Positions 59,301 to 64,000 of a DNA stretch of 64,000 nt are shown piece by piece. Source of the stretch: Dicaeum eximium (Eukaryota > Chordata > Aves > Passeriformes > Dicaeidae); NCBI GenBank assembly GCA_013396995.1, contig VWZP01010435.1:415321-479320 (forward strand), read 5' to 3'. The notes below the pieces were generated by a model. That model worked only from the letters and a program-made list of their open reading frames with translations, did not search any database and was not told the DNA's origin. A program made the translations under genes and the position numbers. Within the stretch, counting starts at the first letter, position 1. Every line of letters starts with the position of its first letter.

Positions 59301-62300
59301 CATGTCCCGGGGCTGCGGGTGTCCCAAAGCCTGCGGGGGCAACAGAGGGATGGGAGCGCAGTGGGGCTGAGCCCTGCGGCAGCTCCTGCCTCCGCCCCTG
59401 CCTGCCTCCAGCCCTGCCTTTCCCGGGCACTTTGCCCCCGGCCGGGAGAAGCGGGCACACTCGGCACGCCAGGGCACGGCCAGGGCCGCCCGCAGCCCCC
59501 CGGCATGGCCCCGTCCCGCGTGGGGAGCAGGCTGTCCCCGTGGGGACCCCACTCCTGAGAGCCGCCCAGGTCTGCAGGTGAGCCGGGGCAGCCCCTGTTT
59601 GGTGACAGCCGGGACAGCCCTGTCGTGGTCACGCAGTCCCAGCTGGGCTCTGGGGCGAGGGACAGAGGGGGGATCTGCAGGGCTGGATGGGTGCAGGGTG
59701 GGGGTCAGCCAGTTCTCACCATTTCTCCTCCACCCCCAATTCCCTCTGTACATCCTCCTCTCTAACATGCCACCTCCTTCCTCTGTCACCGAGGCCTTCA
59801 TCCTTCCTGGTGTGGCCCCCTCCTCTCCTTCATCCTCCTCTCCATCTCCCAGATCTGTCTCCTCACGGGTTGAAGGTGCCCTGGAGCTGCCGTGGCTCAG
59901 CCCGACCCCTGGGCTCCTGCCCGCTCCCAGCCAGGTGGGGACAGGGACAGCCCAGCAGGGGTGGAAGGGAGCCCTCACCCCCACCCTGCCCAGGGTCACC
60001 TCGGGGCAGGGATGGGGCGGACAGCAAGGGACACGCCCGACCCTACTGGTGTCTCCGGGGAGGTGTCCCAGCAGAGCGTGCCTTGGCTGCTCTTCCATGC
60101 AAAGGGAAGGATTGGAATTAGGTCACATCCCCTCGTGCCGGGGCTTTGGCTGCACCAACCACGTGGCGATTAGGGACAAGGGTCCTTCTGCAGGATGTTT
60201 TGCATAATTTCTCCTTGTTTTGCAATTTCCAAGGGCTTAAGCGAAGAGAAAAGCCCTGTTTTTCTTATGCTCCAGAGGCAGCCGGTCCCAGGCTCACCCA
60301 TCCCTTGGCAGCTGCTCCAAAATCCGCTCTCACCTCCCCTCTCCGAGCTCCTGCCTGCTGCTCCATGGTCCCCAACACCGCGATTCCCATCCTGTCCCTC
60401 CAGCAGGACTTTGGCTCCAGGGCAGATTCTGCTCTGGTGTTGTCCCACTCCTTCATTGTACTGGATCCTTTCCAACACCTCCATGAATCCCCAGGGCTGG
60501 GAGAACCCTCGGATCCCACCAGGACTGGTGCTGCCAGCAGGCTGGGAACGTCTGCAGGACCAGGAACCAGGGAAAAGCTGCGAATCCTGTGGCCAAGGGC
60601 ATCGCGTGCCCTCAGCGTGTGTCACATGGCCGGTCCCTGCCCCTTCCCATTGGCCCATGGCTACTGCTGCATTTTCCAGAACCCCTTGCTGCTTCCTGGG
60701 GAGCACCAGGGGCCACTCCAAAGACACCATCCCTGGGGTAGGTGCCTGCCATGGGCAAGGGATTCTGCAGTGTTCCTTGTACATCCACAGAACGGGCAGA
60801 ACAAGAGCATCACCTCTTCCTGCAGCTCCTTCCATCTCCCTGCTCCAACAATCAGTCCAAGATCTTGGCTCACAACTCGATCTCTCCTCAAAAGCCCATG
60901 GCCAAGGATAGTTTTGCTAGGAAGGTCAGCAAGGAATAGGAATGGGGCTGGTGGTGATGTGTCCTCAGGCTAGATTGATGTGATTCAGTAATTTCAATCA
61001 CTGATTTTGGTCGTGACTAAGATGAGGAAGCAAGAAACCTGTTAAGATATAACTTGCCAAATGCCATCTCATTCTGCTTTTCTATATTTTGGTGGTTATC
61101 CTCAAAGGAATGCGCTTGGGAATGGTTAAATCCCGCTGCTGACTGTGCTCAAGCTGTATCAGCTGCCAGAAGCTCTGGCAGAGCCTGTGCTCTCCTCTGG
61201 GCAGTCCAGCAGTCCACAGCTACTCAGGATTTTTCCTCATGCATTTTTCACACTAGATTATTAACTTCTATTTACTGTCTCTCCATATCTTAATTGATTG
61301 GTGACCTGTGTCATGGACACCGATTTTGGACACTGAACCTGCAACAGCTCTGCTCAGGCTCCAGGCTTTGTGTTCCCTTGCACTCAGAGGCTGGAAGAGG
61401 AAACTAAATCTCCTAGTCCCTCGTGTCCTCAGCAGCTTGGGGACATGTGGCTGCCAGGCCAGGACCACCACTGGCACCTCGCTTGCAAGCTCAGGTTTTC
61501 CTACCACCTGTTTTTCCTCCTGGTCCTGGGAAAACAAACCAAGTTCTCCCCACTGTTAATGTTTGATCAGGACCTGCCTGTTGCTCTCTGAACTCATCCC
61601 TGCAATAAAGGCGGGAGCTGTGGCAGGCCAGGAGCTTCAGGGTGTTGGAAGTGGGCCCAAAGCTCAGCCCACAACTCAAACAGAGCCCCGGGAGCAGGGC
61701 TGGAGGGGCCCCCGCTGTCCCATTTCCCTGCTGAGTCATTTACGAGCATCTCTGTCAAGCCCAGGTATCTCTCCAGGCAGGGCGTGGCAGGGATGGTCCC
61801 ACAGACACCCTACAGGACATTCCTGCTGGGAGAAGCCTGCACTTCCTCAGGGCAAAGGGAAACAGGAGGGGGATGATGAGGGAGCCAAGGGATGAAGGAA
61901 CCTGAGAAGATGTGTCCTTCCACCTTGTAGCACCACGTGAATCCCTGAGCCCCAAGTCTTCCCCTGTCCTGGTGCCCATCACCTCCTGGATGAGCTCTGG
62001 ACAAAAGGAATTGGAGATGCTCCTGCATTCCCCTCCACCCTCCATCAAATTCGGTTTTGGCTACACCCTGATCTCCACCAGCAGCACAGCAGCTCCTGCT
62101 CCCAGGTTACTCATCCAAGCACCCATCCTCCATTGGAGGAATCGTTTCACCAGGGATGGTGGAGGGGTAAAGGCCCAGGCAGCCCTCACTGTCCTTTGCT
62201 GGACACCACGGTGGTGGCAGATCCTTCCTTTTCCCTCGAGAAGAGAGCTCTGAACTTTGACAGCTTGTCCTCATGCCGACTTCCCAGGAGTTCACAGACC

Positions 62301-62559
62301 CCAGACTTTGATCCCAGCACAGCACAGGAGGGAATGTCCTGCCTGCCTTGTGATCCTGCTGTGCCCTGAGCTGGGGCTCGGCTCCGGCAGCTCCTCTGCG
62401 CAGGGCTCAGCTCATCCCTTCCCTGCGGACAACACCCGGCAGCCGGCGGCTCCTCTGTCCAGGGACACGCTCTCCCAAAGGCTCCTCTAACAGCCCCCCC
62501 AGGACTTCTCTGGGGCCACAACATTCCCCCAGACAAGCCTTTCTTCTCCTCCCGCCTTT

Positions 62560-62930
62560 CTTCTCCCGAGGAGCCCTCCGGGAGCAGCGGCGCTGTCAGG
62601 ATGGTGCCAATTAGGCTGAGACAGCTTCCAAGAGGCTGCGCCGGCCCCGGCCGGGGCTGCTGCTGCTCATCACGGTCTCATTGTTCGGCGGCCGTGGGGC
62701 TGTGCCCGGCGGGGGCTGTGTCCCCGGCTCGGGGCTGTGTCCCCGCCGTGGTGCTCTGTCCCCGGCGCGGGGCTCTGTCCCGGCCCGCTCCCGGCTCCGC
62801 GCGGCGCCGGCTCAAAGGGTGATTAATAGGTGATTAATGAGTGTCAGTGCGGAGCGGAGGCTTTGCCGAGCCCACTCTCCCCTTGCCCTCGGCTCCCCAC
62901 GAGGCCCGAACGCGCGAGTTGAGAAAAACC
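62560..62930. promoter_or_regulatory. P2RY4: CpG-rich stretch upstream of P2RY4
   Basis: A local GC and CpG peak, with a short degenerate repeat of GGGGCTGTGTCCCCG at 62695-62775. It is the best candidate for the P2RY4 promoter or first noncoding exon, because an acceptor-like CTCCCTAG ends at 63059, 16 bases before the ATG. Confidence 0.4.
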
Positions 62931-63075
62931 AGAGAACCATCAAAGTGGCCGGAGCTCCTGGAGGGGGAGAAAATCCGGCAGCTTTGGCTCCCTTCCACGC
63001 TTTGTGCCTGACAATGGTCGGGATCAGTGACTAGTGTCCTTTTATGAACTGCTCCCTAGGTCTGGCTGGCACAAC

Positions 63076-64000
63076 ATGGCCACTCCCGTGAGGATGTCCC
63101 CAGTTTCCCTGTGGACACCAACGCCAGCTCCCTGGCCAGGAAGGAACACCACAGCAGCACCCGAGGCAAAGTGTGTCTTCGATGAGGAGTTCAAGTTCAT
63201 CCTGCTGCCTGTCTCCTACAGCATCGTCTTTGTGGTGGGGCTGCCCCTCAACTCCTGGGCCCTGTGGATATTCATCTCCAGGATGAGGCCCTGGAACGCC
63301 ACCACCACCTACATGGTCAACCTGGCCCTCTCGGACACGCTCTACGTCCTGTCCCTGCCCACCCTGGTCTATTATTACGCCGACCGCAACAATTGGCCCT
63401 TCGGGACGGGGCTGTGCAAGATTGTGCGGTTCCTCTTCTACGCCAACCTCTACAGCACCATCCTCTTCCTCACCTGCATCAGCGTGCACCGCTACATGGG
63501 CATCTGCCACCCCATCCGCTCCCTCAAGTGGGTGAAGACCAAGCACGCCCGCGTCGCCTGCGTGGCCGCCTGGCTCGTGGTCACCGTCTGTCTCATCCCC
63601 AACCTCATCTTCGTCACCACCAGCTCCAAGGGCAACACCACCCTGTGCCACGACACCACCAAGCCCGAGGAGTTCGACCACTATGTGCACTACAGCTCCT
63701 CCGTCATGGCCCTGCTCTTCGGGGTGCCCTTCCTGGTCATCGTCGTGTGCTACTGCCTGATGGCCAAGCGGCTCTGCAAGTCCAGCTTCTCCAGCCCCGG
63801 CCTGCGGATGCCCTCCTACAAGAGACGCTCCATCAAGATGATCATCGTGGTGCTTGCAGTCTTCGCCATCTGCTTCGTGCCCTTCCACATCACCCGCACC
63901 CTCTACTACACCTCCCGCTACTTCCAGGCCGACTGCCGCACCCTCAACATCATCAACTTCTCCTACAAGATCACGCGGCCCCTGGCCAGCATCAACAGCT
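63076..64000 (+). CDS. P2RY4: P2RY4, P2Y-type nucleotide receptor (3' end cut by window)
   Basis: Gq-coupled seven-helix receptor for UTP/ATP at the cell surface. An open frame of 308 codons runs off the window with no intron. After an N-terminus with one NTT glycosylation site come FDEEFKFILLPVSYSIVF (TM1), NLALSDTLYVLSLPTLVYYY (TM2), SVHRYMGICHP with HRY in place of DRY (end of TM3), the second loop CHDTTKPEEFDHYVHYSS, and TM6 with the nucleotide-binding FHITRT. These agree closely with mammalian P2RY4 and less with P2RY2 or P2RY6. Its place beside ARR3 is the same as in human. An open antisense frame at 63031-63888 is a shadow of this gene. Confidence 0.93.
   Translation, partial: MATPVRMSPVSLWTPTPAPWPGRNTTAAPEAKCVFDEEFKFILLPVSYSIVFVVGLPLNSWALWIFISRMRPWNATTTYMVNLALSDTLYVLSLPTLVYYYADRNNWPFGTGLCKIVRFLFYANLYSTILFLTCISVHRYMGICHPIRSLKWVKTKHARVACVAAWLVVTVCLIPNLIFVTTSSKGNTTLCHDTTKPEEFDHYVHYSSSVMALLFGVPFLVIVVCYCLMAKRLCKSSFSSPGLRMPSYKRRSIKMIIVVLAVFAICFVPFHITRTLYYTSRYFQADCRTLNIINFSYKITRPLASINS

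Noticed and set aside
58806..60098. 430-codon minus-strand open frame
   Set aside because: It runs through a degenerate GC-rich minisatellite and encodes Pro/Gly/His-rich low-complexity sequence. No domain, no splice logic and no poly(A) signal were seen.
63031..63888. 285-codon minus-strand open frame
   Set aside because: It is exactly antisense to P2RY4. GC-rich third positions of the real gene keep the opposite strand open.
1..64000. CRISPR arrays, operons, bacterial mobile elements, tRNA or rRNA genes
   Set aside because: No direct-repeat/spacer pattern, no clustered prokaryotic frames and no cloverleaf or rRNA signature seen. Intron structure and CR1 repeats show avian nuclear DNA.

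Overview
The window is bird nuclear DNA. Genes have short GT-AG introns, CpG-rich promoters and AATAAA poly(A) signals. At least nine decayed CR1 retroposon ends lie in introns and spacers. No bacterial or viral coding logic is present; nearly all long open frames are chance frames in GC-rich or repetitive avian DNA.

Six protein genes were reconstructed exon by exon. From left to right they are: KIF4A chromokinesin (minus, 30 coding exons, complete, 1218 aa); PDZD11 (plus, first coding exon hidden in a 227-base N gap); a RAB6-subfamily GTPase at the RAB41 position (minus, 8 exons, 211 aa); ARR3 cone arrestin (minus, 16 coding exons including a 10-base microexon, 394 aa); a SHIP2-like SH2-containing inositol 5-phosphatase (plus, 25 exons, about 1057 aa, no SAM domain); and P2RY4, a nucleotide-receptor GPCR (plus, cut by the window end). 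Every exon junction used here is GT-AG and keeps phase, and each complete CDS is a multiple of three.

The order KIF4A-PDZD11-RAB41-ARR3-P2RY4 is that of human Xq13.1, which corresponds to chicken chromosome 4 or passerine 4A. The extra gene is the SHIP-like phosphatase between ARR3 and P2RY4. Its family relatives sit beside arrestins elsewhere in human: INPP5D near SAG on 2q37, and INPPL1 with ARRB1, RAB6A and P2RY2/6 on 11q13. It therefore looks like a vertebrate whole-genome-duplication copy retained here.

The RAB gene holds two exon duplications. A complete second exon 4 resembles the alternative exon of RAB6A' but has a two-codon deletion in switch II. A second exon 6 has a broken donor site. 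Other notable points are the arrestin microexon, a 22-24 bp repeat of RFX X-box-like palindromes upstream of the RAB gene, and a G-quadruplex-flanked assembly gap at the shared KIF4A/PDZD11 promoter.

The genes do not form one pathway. KIF4A acts in mitosis, PDZD11 in membrane scaffolding and RAB6/41 in Golgi traffic. ARR3 quenches cone opsins, the SHIP-like enzyme lowers PIP3, and P2RY4 senses nucleotides. They are together because of old synteny.
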